DNA from: Anaerolineales bacterium
GTDB lineage: Bacteria > Chloroflexota > Anaerolineae > 4572-78 > J111
DNA length: 64,000 nucleotides
NCBI GenBank assembly: GCA_015075405.1
Contig: JABTUK010000004.1
Coordinates: 434,001 to 498,000, forward strand
Direction of reading: 5' to 3'
In this document: positions 8,696-17,990 of the stretch, piece by piece
Position numbering within the stretch: position 1 is the stretch's first letter
Layout of the letters: each line of letters starts with the position of its first letter
The notes under the pieces: generated by a model
Told to the model about the DNA's origin: nothing
The model's database searches: none
The model's input: only the letters and a program-made list of their open reading frames with translations
Made by a program: the position numbers and the translations under genes

Positions 8696-9520
8696 TCATT
8701 CCGTCCGGCAGCGATTGACCAACCGCCCCACCCCATCAATCTCGACCGCCATGACATCGCCATGTTTCAAGAAAACCGGCGGCTCGCGGTATGCCCCGAC
8801 GCCGTCGGGGGTGCCGGTCAGGAGGATGTCGCCGGGGAGCAAGGTGAAGGCCTGCGACAGGTACGAAATGAGATAGGCCACGCTGAAGATCATCTTGCCG
8901 GTGTGGCTATCCTGCATGGTCTGGCCGTTGACCAGGCAGCGAATGGGCAAATCCTGGGGATCGGGTACTTCATTCGCTGTGACCAGCCAGGGGCCAAGCG
9001 GGCAAAAGGTGTCCAGCGATTTGCCCCGCACCCACTGCCCATCGCCTTTTTGCAAATCGCGGGCGGTCACATCGTTGGCGCAGGTGTAGCCAAACACATA
9101 ATCCAGCGCCTCGGCTTCTGCGACCCGGCGGGCCGTTTTGCCGATGATAACCGCCAGTTCGGCTTCAAAATCAATCTTGTCGGAGAGCGCCGGGTTCCAG
9201 GTGACCTCAGCGCCCGGCCCGATAATCGTAGTCGGGAACTTGGCAAACAGGAGCGGCCGTTCCGGGATGGCGCTTTTGGACTCCTGGGCGTGTTCGGTGT
9301 AATTCCGGCCAATCGCCATAATTTTGGAAGGGCTGGTCAGCGGCGCGGCTAATTTTTCGATGGCAAACGATAACGGCTCACCCATAGCCTCCTGCGCCTG
9401 CGCTAAACCCGCTTCGCCCGCTTGAATCAGACCCAACATTCCGCCCGGAAAATCGAAGGGGATAATCCGGTCATCTTCCACCCGGCCCAGGCGTTGATCG
9501 TTTAAGGTGACAAGTTTCAT
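8696..9520 (-). CDS. fumarylacetoacetate hydrolase family protein
   Basis: This 274-residue enzyme belongs to the FAH family, which hydrolyses or isomerises acyl-pyruvate and hydroxymuconate-type compounds. The core is visible: IMAIGRNYTEHAQE, a metal-binding DFEAELAVIIGK stretch, then GYTCANDVTARDLQ, WVRGKSLDTFCPLGPW and LLTGTPDGVG near the end. The two acidic residues of DFEAE and the later Asp would bind Mg or Mn. The start at 9520 is preferred because GGAG lies just upstream and the family begins at MKLVTL. An earlier in-frame codon would translate the hairpin repeat at 9541-9604. The exact substrate cannot be told. Confidence 0.9.
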   Translation of the reverse strand: MKLVTLNDQRLGRVEDDRIIPFDFPGGMLGLIQAGEAGLAQAQEAMGEPLSFAIEKLAAPLTSPSKIMAIGRNYTEHAQESKSAIPERPLLFAKFPTTIIGPGAEVTWNPALSDKIDFEAELAVIIGKTARRVAEAEALDYVFGYTCANDVTARDLQKGDGQWVRGKSLDTFCPLGPWLVTANEVPDPQDLPIRCLVNGQTMQDSHTGKMIFSVAYLISYLSQAFTLLPGDILLTGTPDGVGAYREPPVFLKHGDVMAVEIDGVGRLVNRCRTE

Positions 9521-9540
9521 CGAATATACTCCTGCCAAAA

Positions 9541-9604
9541 GAGGCGATGACTCGTGAGGCGAGGAGACGAGGAATCTCTTCGCGTCTTCGCCTCCTCGCC
9601 TCAT
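9541..9604. repeat. hairpin repeat, gaggcga family
   Basis: The left arm reiterates gaggcga/gaggaga words and the right arm carries the inverse (tcttcgcctcctcgcctc). Close relatives are at 13699-13748 and 45153-45218. It lies between the clpX terminator and the FAH gene. Confidence 0.75.
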
Positions 9605-9610
9605 TCAATG

Positions 9611-9641
9611 ATAATAAAGAAGGCCAGGCAAAAACCTGGCC
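9611..9641 (-). terminator. rho-independent terminator after clpX
   Basis: On the minus strand GGCCAGG, a 6-base loop and CCTGGCC are followed by a T-rich run (TTCTTTATT). It begins 31 bases after the clpX stop and should end the clpP-clpX transcript. Confidence 0.8.
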
Positions 9642-9671
9642 CAAGTAACAATTCTGTTGAGAAACCCTCGA

Positions 9672-11063
9672 TTATGCCGCTTTATCCAGCGACACCCCAA
9701 TAGGCCGGCCAAACTCATCATACAATTCCGGCCTGGCTTCGCCGCGAATGACCGCCGCGCCGATAATGCACTTGCGAATATCTTTGCGCGAGGGGATTTC
9801 GTACATCACATCCAGCAGCGCTTCTTCGATGATGGCCCGCAGCCCGCGCGCCCCGGTTTTGTACTTGAGGGCCAACGCCGCTGCAATCGAGAGGGCCTCG
9901 GCGGTAAAGACCAATTCAACCTCATCCAGGGCAAAAAGATGCTGAAACTGCTTGACCACCGCATTGCGCGGGCCGGTCAAAATCTGCATCAGGGCGGCGT
10001 GGCCTAGCGGCTCAACAGTGACAATCACCGGCAGCCGGCCCACAAATTCGGGGATAAGGCCGTAGGCCAGCAAATCGTCAGGAGTCACCTGGGCTAATAA
10101 CTGCGCCGTGTAAAGGACGCTCTCTTCGTCTTTGGCAATGGTTTGGGCCTCTTTGGAGAGAGGCGTCACTTCCTGCAAGTGACCAATTTGCGGTTTGACC
10201 GGCGCCGGCTGCTCGAATTTGCGCCGGGCCTGCTCGCGGGTAAAGCCCATCCGGCCCTTGACCCCCAGCCGCTCCTCGACATTTTTATCCAAATTATCAA
10301 AAGCGCCGCCGCAGATAAAGAGAATGTTGGAGGTGTCTATCTGGATAAAATCCTGGTGGGGATGCTTGCGCCCGCCCTGCGGCGGCACATTGGCCTGCAC
10401 CCCTTCGATAATTTTGAGCAAGGCTTGCTGCACCCCTTCGCCGGACACGTCGCGGGTAATCGAAGGATTATCGCCCGATTTGCGGGCGGCTTTGTCAATC
10501 TCGTCAATATAGATAATGCCCTGCTGCGCCCGCTCGATGTCGTAATCCGCCGCCTGAATTAAGCGCAGCAAAATGTTTTCGACATCCTCGCCGACGTAAC
10601 CGGCTTCGGTCAGCGCCGTCGCATCCACAATGCAAAACGGCACGTCCAGAATCCGGGCCAACGTTTGGGCCAATAAGGTTTTACCGCACCCTGTTGGCCC
10701 AATCAGCAAAATATTACTCTTTTGCAATTCTACTTCGGCATCTTTTTTACTGGCCTGAGTATGCCGATTGATCCGCTTGTAATGGTTGTAAACCGCGACC
10801 GACAGAACTTTTTTGGCTCGATCCTGGCCCACCACCCATTCATTCAACTGCTCATAAATTTCTTTGGGCGAAAGAATGTGATTCTGCTGAAACTTTGCCT
10901 CCGGCGAGGAAGGGGTATCTTCCTCCAGGATGTCCCGGCACAAGTCCACGCACTCATCACAGATAAACACCTGATCCGGTCCGGCGATGAGCCGGTTAAC
11001 CTCGTCCTGTGACCGCTTGCAGAATGAGCAAATTTGAATGTCGGAGCGGAACCTACTGACCAT
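9672..11063 (-). CDS. clpX: ATP-dependent Clp protease ATP-binding subunit ClpX
   Basis: ClpX is the hexameric AAA+ unfoldase that feeds substrates into ClpP. The N-terminal zinc-binding domain has its four cysteines (CSFC near residue 13, CDECVDLC near 36). The AAA+ core follows, with Walker A GPTGCGKT at ~120, pore loop GYVGEDVEN, and Walker B GIIYIDEIDK. The C-terminal small domain carries KTGARGLRAIIEEALLDVMY. At 463 residues it is longer than the usual ~420. The extra length lies around residues 285-330, between the sensor region and the ELIPEFVGRLPV-like block. The IGF loop used to contact ClpP is not clearly recognisable there. The gene overlaps clpP by 11 bp. Confidence 0.95.
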   Translation of the reverse strand: MVSRFRSDIQICSFCKRSQDEVNRLIAGPDQVFICDECVDLCRDILEEDTPSSPEAKFQQNHILSPKEIYEQLNEWVVGQDRAKKVLSVAVYNHYKRINRHTQASKKDAEVELQKSNILLIGPTGCGKTLLAQTLARILDVPFCIVDATALTEAGYVGEDVENILLRLIQAADYDIERAQQGIIYIDEIDKAARKSGDNPSITRDVSGEGVQQALLKIIEGVQANVPPQGGRKHPHQDFIQIDTSNILFICGGAFDNLDKNVEERLGVKGRMGFTREQARRKFEQPAPVKPQIGHLQEVTPLSKEAQTIAKDEESVLYTAQLLAQVTPDDLLAYGLIPEFVGRLPVIVTVEPLGHAALMQILTGPRNAVVKQFQHLFALDEVELVFTAEALSIAAALALKYKTGARGLRAIIEEALLDVMYEIPSRKDIRKCIIGAAVIRGEARPELYDEFGRPIGVSLDKAA

Positions 11064-11721
11064 TTACATTATCGCCCTTTTTGGAGTCGCCTTTTTTAGA
11101 GTCATCTTCCATTCTGACGGCTGGCGGTTCACCCAAAATGTCGTCCACCAGACCGTACTCCTTGGCCATGTGGGCATCCATCCAGCGATCCCGTTCAAAG
11201 TCGTCGGCAATGCGCTCGACCGGCTGGCCGGTGTGCTTGCTGATGATGTTGAACAGCAAATCCTGCTGGCGCTTCATTTCACGGTACTGAATTTCCACAT
11301 CGGTGGTGTAGCCCTGCGCGCCGCCGCCGGCCTGATGCATGTGGATGGTGGCGTGAGGCAAAGCATAACGCTGGCCGTGCGCGCCCGCCGCCAACAGCAC
11401 CGTGCCCATACTGGCGGTGACGCCGACAGCAAAGGTGCTGATCGGGGCCTGAATTTGCTGCATGGTATCGTAAATAGCCAGGCCGGCGTAGATAATCCCA
11501 CCGGGGCAGTTAATGTACATCTGAATTTCCCGCTCCGGGTCTTCCCGGTTCAAGAAAAGCAGTTGGGCCACAATCAGGTTAGCCACCTGGTCATTGATGG
11601 GCGTGCCCAGGAAGATGATCCGCTCTTTTAACAGGAGCGAATAAATATCGTAAGCCCGCTCACCGCGCCCGGTGCTTTCGATGACCATCGGGATTACGGC
11701 TTGGGGAAAATTGGAAACCAT
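11053..11721 (-). CDS. clpP: ATP-dependent Clp protease proteolytic subunit ClpP
   Basis: This is the serine peptidase subunit that forms the tetradecameric barrel. The catalytic Ser is residue 104 in ASMGT, the His lies in ATIHMHQAG at ~129, and the Asp in FERDRWMDA at ~178. The PHATIHMHQAGGGAQG segment is slightly unlike the common IHQPLGG form. The tail after ~residue 200 (KKGDSKKGDN) is low-complexity. It lies upstream of clpX with an 11-bp overlap, the standard clpPX operon. The start is preceded by AGGAG at a suitable distance (minus strand, 11728-11732). Confidence 0.95.
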   Translation of the reverse strand: MVSNFPQAVIPMVIESTGRGERAYDIYSLLLKERIIFLGTPINDQVANLIVAQLLFLNREDPEREIQMYINCPGGIIYAGLAIYDTMQQIQAPISTFAVGVTASMGTVLLAAGAHGQRYALPHATIHMHQAGGGAQGYTTDVEIQYREMKRQQDLLFNIISKHTGQPVERIADDFERDRWMDAHMAKEYGLVDDILGEPPAVRMEDDSKKGDSKKGDNVNGQ

Positions 11722-11754
11722 CGTGTCTAAAACTCCTTTCGTGCTACCATTAAA

Positions 11755-11865
11755 CCTTGTACCAAACTCGTTCCCAAACTTAGTGATTGTCCAAAAATAA
11801 GTTCCCCCAAGTTCCTACGAGGTCCCAGGGAACTAAGGGAACTCATAGGAACTCAAAACGGGAAG
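11755..11865. repeat. reiterated gttccc/gggaac intergenic repeat
   Basis: The gap between clpP and the trigger factor gene holds words such as aagttccc, aagttcct and their inverse gggaact, ggaactc, which can form an imperfect hairpin. The stretch ctcgttcccaaact at 11771-11784 is also an arm of the perfect palindrome at 50729-50765. Confidence 0.65.
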
Positions 11866-11909
11866 TAAATTCTAGACGTTTACTTAGTTTGGAAACCAGA
11901 TTAGGATTA

Positions 11910-13538
<1,629 letters not shown>

Positions 13539-13577
13539 CGGGGATAAACCTCAACTTTTATTAAAGATGTGAAGTTC

Positions 13578-13605
13578 ATCATAGCATAAATACTATAGAA
13601 AGCAA
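13578..13605 (-). promoter_or_regulatory. possible promoter of tig
   Basis: On the minus strand TTGCTT (13605-13600) and TATGAT (13583-13578) are separated by 16 bp, about 40 bp before the trigger factor ATG. The spacing is slightly short, so this is tentative. Confidence 0.4.
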
Positions 13606-13698
13606 CTCAATTGGGAACTTTGTCAGCAGTGGCATGCAGATAATTCAATGATACCTTATGTTAACAGTTTTTGCAAGGGCGCTCTTTTATTTCCCCAC

Positions 13699-13748
13699 CG
13701 TGAGGCGAGGAGGCGAAAAACTTCTCGCCTCACGAGTCATCGCCTCAT
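13699..13748. repeat. hairpin repeat, gaggcga family
   Basis: cgtgaggcgaggaggcga is opposed by tctcgcctcacgagtcatcgcctca. It shares both words and layout with 9541-9604 and lies between the divergent tig and PfkB-type kinase genes. Confidence 0.75.
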
Positions 13749-13765
13749 TTTTATTCCTGGGTATG

Positions 13766-13795
13766 TTGACGATAGTCGCCCACCCATAGTATAGT
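13766..13795 (+). promoter_or_regulatory. sigma70-type promoter for the PfkB-family kinase
   Basis: TTGACG at 13766-13771 and TATAGT at 13790-13795 are separated by 18 bp. The ~100-base leader to the ATG at 13904 contains the hairpin repeat at 13807-13883, so that hairpin would be transcribed as part of the 5' leader. Confidence 0.6.
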
Positions 13796-13806
13796 GCAGC
13801 AAAGCA

Positions 13807-13883
13807 GAGTCAGTTACCAGTCATCAGTAGCCAGTGACCAATATCACTGATAACTGTTCACTGACCACTGATAACTGTTCACT
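13807..13883. repeat. hairpin repeat, cagttatcagt family
   Basis: Repeated words of the type cagttaccagtcatcagtagccagtgacc are opposed by cactgataactgttcactgacc copies. It lies in the leader of the PfkB-type kinase gene, between its promoter and its ribosome site (AAGGGAG). Confidence 0.7.
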
Positions 13884-13903
13884 TTCCTCAAGGGAGATCA
13901 AGT

Positions 13904-14836
13904 ATGATCCTGACCGTAACACCCAATGCCGCCGTGGATCGAGTCATCTTTATTGACGAGTTCCAGCCCGGCACGGCCATGAGAGCCACTCGGATGATCC
14001 ACAGTGTTGGGGGCAAAGGCTGTGACAGCTCGGTGGCGCTGCGGACCTTTGAAATAGATACCCTGGCCCTCACTTTTGTGGCCGGCCCGCACGGCAAACT
14101 TTTAGCCAGTTTGTTAGATAACTATGGGATTCGCCACGATCTGATTTGGCTGGAAGGCGACACCCGTATCGTCCATGTTTTTCTGGAAACAAAACACCAC
14201 CGCACCAGCCTGGTCACGGCCGGAACGCTGCCTATTCCCCCCGCAGGCTTCGCTCAACTGGTTGAGCGTTATCAACATCATCTGCCCCAGGCCGACTGGG
14301 TGGTTGCCGCCGGTTCACTGGCCCCCGGCCTGCCGCCTACTTTCTACCAAACTATGGTCGAGTTGGCGCGGGCGGCCCAGGTTCCAATCTTGATTGACGC
14401 CTTCGGCCCGCCGGTTCTGGCCGCTCTCTCCACCCCGCCGGATATTCTTAAAGTGAATCAGGTTGAATTTGAAAAGACCTTTGGCCTCAGCGCCAACAGC
14501 CTGGCCGAATTACAAATCCTGGCCCAAGCCGTACGCGAACGAGAAAAGCTGCCGGCGTTGGTGCTCACCTGCGGCGAAGCGGGGATTTTGGCGCTGACCC
14601 CGGAGGGCGTATTTTTAGCGACCGCCCCGCTCCAGCAGGCGGTCAATACGGCCGGCGCGGGTGATACAGCCTCCGCCATGCTGGCCTGGCGCTTGTCTTT
14701 GGGCGAGGGCTGGCCCGAAGCACTGCGTTGGGCGGCTGCCGGGGGCGCGGCCTGCGTCCTCACCGAAGGCACCGCCGACAGCCGCCGGCCCGATATCGAG
14801 CGGTTGTTGCCGCAAGTGGAAGTGCAGCAACTATGA
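13904..14836 (+). CDS. PfkB-family kinase, 1-phosphofructokinase/tagatose-6-phosphate kinase type
   Basis: This 310-residue ribokinase-like enzyme phosphorylates a phosphosugar with ATP. The N-terminus MILTVTPNAAVDRVI and the GGKG motif at ~37 are typical of the FruK/LacC branch. The C-terminal NTAGAGDTASAMLAW carries the anion hole and catalytic Asp (GAGD). It stands alone, with no PTS fructose transporter or tagatose aldolase beside it, so the substrate (fructose-1-P, tagatose-6-P or another) is open. AAGGGAG precedes the ATG. The reading frame is intact and of family-typical length. Confidence 0.88.
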   Translation: MILTVTPNAAVDRVIFIDEFQPGTAMRATRMIHSVGGKGCDSSVALRTFEIDTLALTFVAGPHGKLLASLLDNYGIRHDLIWLEGDTRIVHVFLETKHHRTSLVTAGTLPIPPAGFAQLVERYQHHLPQADWVVAAGSLAPGLPPTFYQTMVELARAAQVPILIDAFGPPVLAALSTPPDILKVNQVEFEKTFGLSANSLAELQILAQAVREREKLPALVLTCGEAGILALTPEGVFLATAPLQQAVNTAGAGDTASAMLAWRLSLGEGWPEALRWAAAGGAACVLTEGTADSRRPDIERLLPQVEVQQL

Positions 14837-14870
14837 CCGCCCACGGCCGCCGGCAGACCACTGAAAATCC

Positions 14871-14922
14871 TGATGCGTGATACGTGATGCGTGATTAGGG
14901 TGATTACACGTCACGCATCACG
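14871..14922. repeat. hairpin repeat, gatgcgtgat family
   Basis: tgatgcgtgatacgtgatgcgtga is followed by the inverse cacgtcacgcatcacg. It lies between the kinase gene and the 3' end of the convergent lipoprotein gene, where it may terminate or protect both transcripts. Confidence 0.75.
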
Positions 14923-14977
14923 TTGCTACTGCCTCGGAATCCCGAAAGAGCAAATTTTTTCTTACGGCGGTCGGCGG

Positions 14978-16798
14978 TCATTTTAGCTGGTAATCCCAGC
15001 CAAAATCAACGCTCTGGCTGTCCTCAGCGCCGGCGATGACGGTGACGCTGGCCCTATCAGCCGCCGGAAAGGTCCACGCACCGGGAAGTAAAAACGTGGC
15101 ATTTGGCTCGGTCAGGGGGTCAATGGAGACGCAGTGCGGCCCGGCTTGCAGATTGTCAAAGCGGTATGTACCGTCGGGGCCGGTGGTGGTGGTGGAGAAA
15201 ACAAAATTGTTGCCGGGACATTCGCCCACGCTGAGCTTGACCTGCACTCCGGCCAAGCCGAGTTCGCCGGTGTTAAACAACCCGTCGGCCTGGTAGAAGC
15301 CGCTGCTGCTATCCAAAACGCAATTTCCTTCAAGTGAGCCGTTTTCCCGCAGCTGGCAAAAATCCTCCCAAACTACCCCGCCAATACTCGCTGCCGAGGG
15401 GGTGGTGGGGGTGGCCGCGCCGCCGACCACAATTTGGACATAAAAGGGATAATCCCCCCGGCTGCCAAACAGCATCCCGCTGCCGTTCTGCAATTTCCAC
15501 TCTCCACGATAAATCCCCGGCGTGGCCGGCCCGACCAGCGCCAATGACAGCTCAATTTCGCCGCCGGGCTGAACCGGCTGCGGCAGGGGGGTTGGTCCTT
15601 GCCCCCCCATCGGCTCACCGCCGGTAAAGACCAGGGCATAGTTGGCTCCCCAGATACAGGTTCCGGTGTTGCGTATCCGCCAGATTTTGACAAACGGCGC
15701 ACCGGGCGCCACCGGCGTATTATCAGGGATGGTCACATCGGCCACATAAGCGGCCTGGTCAATACAGGCGGTGGGGCCGGGCGGTATTTGGTCAAACTGG
15801 TCATCCCAGCCAAAATCGGCGCTTTTGGTTTCACCAGGCCCCAGCATAACTTCTGTACGGCCTATACCGGGCGCAGGATAAGTCCACGCTCCCGGCAGCA
15901 ATAACGACAAATTTGGCTCAACCTGGGTCTCGATGGCAACGCAGTACGGCCCCGGCTCCAAATTGCCAAAGCTGTAAAAACCATTGGCATCGGTGGTGGT
16001 TTGAACGGCATAAACATTGACGCTGGCGCAGCCGCCCCGGCTGAGCGTCACTTGCGCTCCCACAATCCGGGCTTCGCCATTGCTATAAGTGCCATCGGCG
16101 CGATAACTGCCCCGCCCATCGGGGATGCAGCCAGCCGAGGGTGCGCCGTTCGCCAGCAACCGGCAAAAATCGGCCCAAACAACACCCTCGATTGACCCGT
16201 TTGCCGGGCTGGGCAGCGGGCTTGGACTGGCGGTAGGCGAAGCTACTGGTTCTGGGGTAGCTGTGGCCGGGGCTGGATTGTCATCACTCCATTGAAAGGT
16301 GGTGCTCACACTGTTGGACCCGCGGACGGTTACGGTGTAAGCGCCCGGCGCTAAATTTGACCCATCGAGCGGGAGCACCTGTTCAAAGGCCTGGAGTTGA
16401 GCGATACAGCCGGCATTGGGCTGGCGGATGGTGAATATCGTCGCTATAAAAGTGCTGCCGCTGCGCTCCTGGCTGATGCGTTCGATGGTGACGCAGCCAT
16501 CCGGCAATTTGCCCTTGACCCGCACATTGACCCGCATGGGCAAAGACTCCGGCAGCAACACTTCGACGGTATCAATGATTGCTTCATTGTTGGGCGCGGG
16601 ATCCGGAGCATTGGCAATCACGGTCGAACCTTCTGCGCCAATGGGCGGCAGGGTTGTGGCAGTGGCCGGCGGGGCTTCCTGGGTGGCTGTCAATCCTTGC
16701 GGCAGCGAGGGGAGCATATCACCGGTACAGGCAATCAGAAACAGGGCCGGCAAAGCCAGACTGACTATTCTTTTGAGGTAAAGGCTAACCCTAGCCAT
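14978..16798 (-). CDS. lipoprotein with SdrD-like and NBR1-like Ig domains
   Basis: This is an exported lipoprotein (signal peptide with lipobox LFLIAC; start at 16798, directly after the hairpin repeat). A Pro/Thr/Ala/Ser linker precedes two SdrD/CnaB-like beta domains, each beginning with GVVW(A/E)DFCQL-like text and holding GFYSFGNLEPGPYCVAIE or GTYRFDNLQAGPHCVSID. Between them lies a domain of the NBR1 Ig-like type (VKIWRIRNTGTCIWGANYAL ... PGIYRGEWKLQN), a fold known from the eukaryotic autophagy receptor NBR1 and common in Chloroflexota surface proteins. It is probably a structural or binding protein on the outer face. No catalytic site is seen. Confidence 0.82.
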   Translation of the reverse strand: MARVSLYLKRIVSLALPALFLIACTGDMLPSLPQGLTATQEAPPATATTLPPIGAEGSTVIANAPDPAPNNEAIIDTVEVLLPESLPMRVNVRVKGKLPDGCVTIERISQERSGSTFIATIFTIRQPNAGCIAQLQAFEQVLPLDGSNLAPGAYTVTVRGSNSVSTTFQWSDDNPAPATATPEPVASPTASPSPLPSPANGSIEGVVWADFCRLLANGAPSAGCIPDGRGSYRADGTYSNGEARIVGAQVTLSRGGCASVNVYAVQTTTDANGFYSFGNLEPGPYCVAIETQVEPNLSLLLPGAWTYPAPGIGRTEVMLGPGETKSADFGWDDQFDQIPPGPTACIDQAAYVADVTIPDNTPVAPGAPFVKIWRIRNTGTCIWGANYALVFTGGEPMGGQGPTPLPQPVQPGGEIELSLALVGPATPGIYRGEWKLQNGSGMLFGSRGDYPFYVQIVVGGAATPTTPSAASIGGVVWEDFCQLRENGSLEGNCVLDSSSGFYQADGLFNTGELGLAGVQVKLSVGECPGNNFVFSTTTTGPDGTYRFDNLQAGPHCVSIDPLTEPNATFLLPGAWTFPAADRASVTVIAGAEDSQSVDFGWDYQLK

Positions 16799-16819
16799 GC
16801 TGCCTCCTGGCGAAAATAG

Positions 16820-16868
16820 CGATTGGAGATTGGAGATTGGATTTAATCTCCAATCTCTAATCTCCAAC
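16820..16868. repeat. hairpin repeat, ttggagattgg family
   Basis: gattggagattggagattgg is opposed by aatctccaatctctaatctcc, giving a near-perfect stem. It lies between the GNAT gene and the lipoprotein gene. Reading through it would extend the lipoprotein N-terminus artificially. Confidence 0.8.
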
Positions 16869-16879
16869 TGAACACCCCT

Positions 16880-17746
16880 TTATGAGACCGGCAAGCGGTA
16901 GTAATCATAGGCGGTGACGGTGCGAAAGCCACATTGCTGGTACAAGGACAGGGCGCGCTCGTTCTCACAGGCCACTTCGAGCACTACCTGAGGGTGATGC
17001 TCGGCGGCCAACTGTTCAAGGATAAGGGTCAGCACCGTTTTACCGTAGCCCTGGCCGCGATACTCCGGCCAGATACAGAAGCCGGAAATATAGGTTTCGG
17101 TTTCATTGCTCCAGACATTGATTTTGCCAATTTTCAGCGGGCCGAGGGCCACCAACCAGACTCGTCGCTGCGGGTCGGTTATATCTTGGGCCAGCCAGCG
17201 TTGAGCTGCCTCGGGCGAAACCCCAAAACAGATTTCGTCCAGACGCACCAGCTCTGGAATATCCTCCGGGCGGGCAGGCTGGAGTTGCAGCGCAGATACA
17301 TTGGGGCGGAACGCCACCGGCTCTTGCCAGCGCATTTTGTACTCGGAAAATTCATAGTTCGCCCCCAGAGAGCGCATGCAGGCTTTTCCCGGAGCCGAAC
17401 CCTGCTCACAAATAAAGAGCATTTCGGGAATGTTGCGGGCTTTGAGTTCTTCTCTGGCCAGAGACAACAACCGTTTGAAAATACCCTGGCGGCGATAAAC
17501 GGGATGGGTCATGGCGCTGATTTCGGCTTCGCGTTGATTGAAGCTGTACATCGCCAGGTGTCCAACTATCTGCCCCTCCGTGCAGGCCAAAAAATCGTTG
17601 CTTTGCTCTTTGGGCCGATCTCGCAGGGTCATCCAATTCAGTTTCATGGTGAGCGATTCAAATTGATTGCAAACGCTTTCCAACTGTTGAATCTGGGCTA
17701 ATTGACCCTCATTCAAACCATAACTTTGTTCAAAGGTTAGGCGCAT
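16880..17746 (-). CDS. tandem GNAT acetyltransferase
   Basis: The protein has two GNAT folds. The first (residues ~1-140) has MTHPVYRRQGIFKRLL and the second (~150-288) has the acetyl-CoA loop WPEYRGQGYGKTVL and the end VACENERALSLYQQCGFRTV. GNAT enzymes move an acetyl group from acetyl-CoA to an amine, and the double form resembles mycothiol synthase-like proteins, but no substrate can be read from the sequence. The ATG at 17746 follows GGAG. A TTG codon 15 bases earlier lies on that ribosome site and is rejected. Confidence 0.85.
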   Translation of the reverse strand: MRLTFEQSYGLNEGQLAQIQQLESVCNQFESLTMKLNWMTLRDRPKEQSNDFLACTEGQIVGHLAMYSFNQREAEISAMTHPVYRRQGIFKRLLSLAREELKARNIPEMLFICEQGSAPGKACMRSLGANYEFSEYKMRWQEPVAFRPNVSALQLQPARPEDIPELVRLDEICFGVSPEAAQRWLAQDITDPQRRVWLVALGPLKIGKINVWSNETETYISGFCIWPEYRGQGYGKTVLTLILEQLAAEHHPQVVLEVACENERALSLYQQCGFRTVTAYDYYRLPVS

Positions 17747-17761
17747 TGGCGGCTCCAACAA

Positions 17762-17862
17762 GTCGCAGGGTAGCAGGGTCGCAGAGTAACAAGTAGCAGG
17801 GTAACAGGTAGCAGAAAAATGCTACCCTGCTACCTGCCACTTGCTACCTGTTACTTGCTACC
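17762..17862. repeat. hairpin repeat, gtagcagggta family
   Basis: The left arm repeats gtagcaggg, gtaacaag and gtagcagg. The right arm repeats the inverse (ctaccctgctacctgc, ttgctacctgttac). It is one of the longest hairpins in the window and lies between divergent genes. A relative is at 31436-31502. Confidence 0.8.
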
Positions 17863-17919
17863 CTGTTTTTGGCAATAGACTTTCTAAATCTCACTATTAT
17901 ATTACGCCTTGCGGGTCAA

Positions 17920-17949
17920 TTGTCAACCCAATTTTGAATATGGTATAAT
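17920..17949 (+). promoter_or_regulatory. sigma70-type promoter for the phosphoesterase-nurA operon
   Basis: TTGTCA at 17920-17925 and TATAAT at 17944-17949 are 18 bp apart, with a TG one base before the -10 (extended -10). The start codon GTG is at 17991, with GGAGGAAG in the leader. Confidence 0.72.
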
Positions 17950-17990
17950 AGTTCAATCAATTATTTATCAGGAGGAAGAGGCAAACTGAG

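Noticed and set aside
8366..9352. Long plus-strand open frame opposite the FAH gene
   Set aside because: It lies antisense to a clearly recognisable enzyme gene, has no ribosome site and no family features. High G+C codon positions explain the open frame.
17762..17862. Repeats with regular words, considered as CRISPR
   Set aside because: No spaced direct repeats with unique spacers are present; the words are contiguous and have an inverted copy. No cas genes lie in the window.
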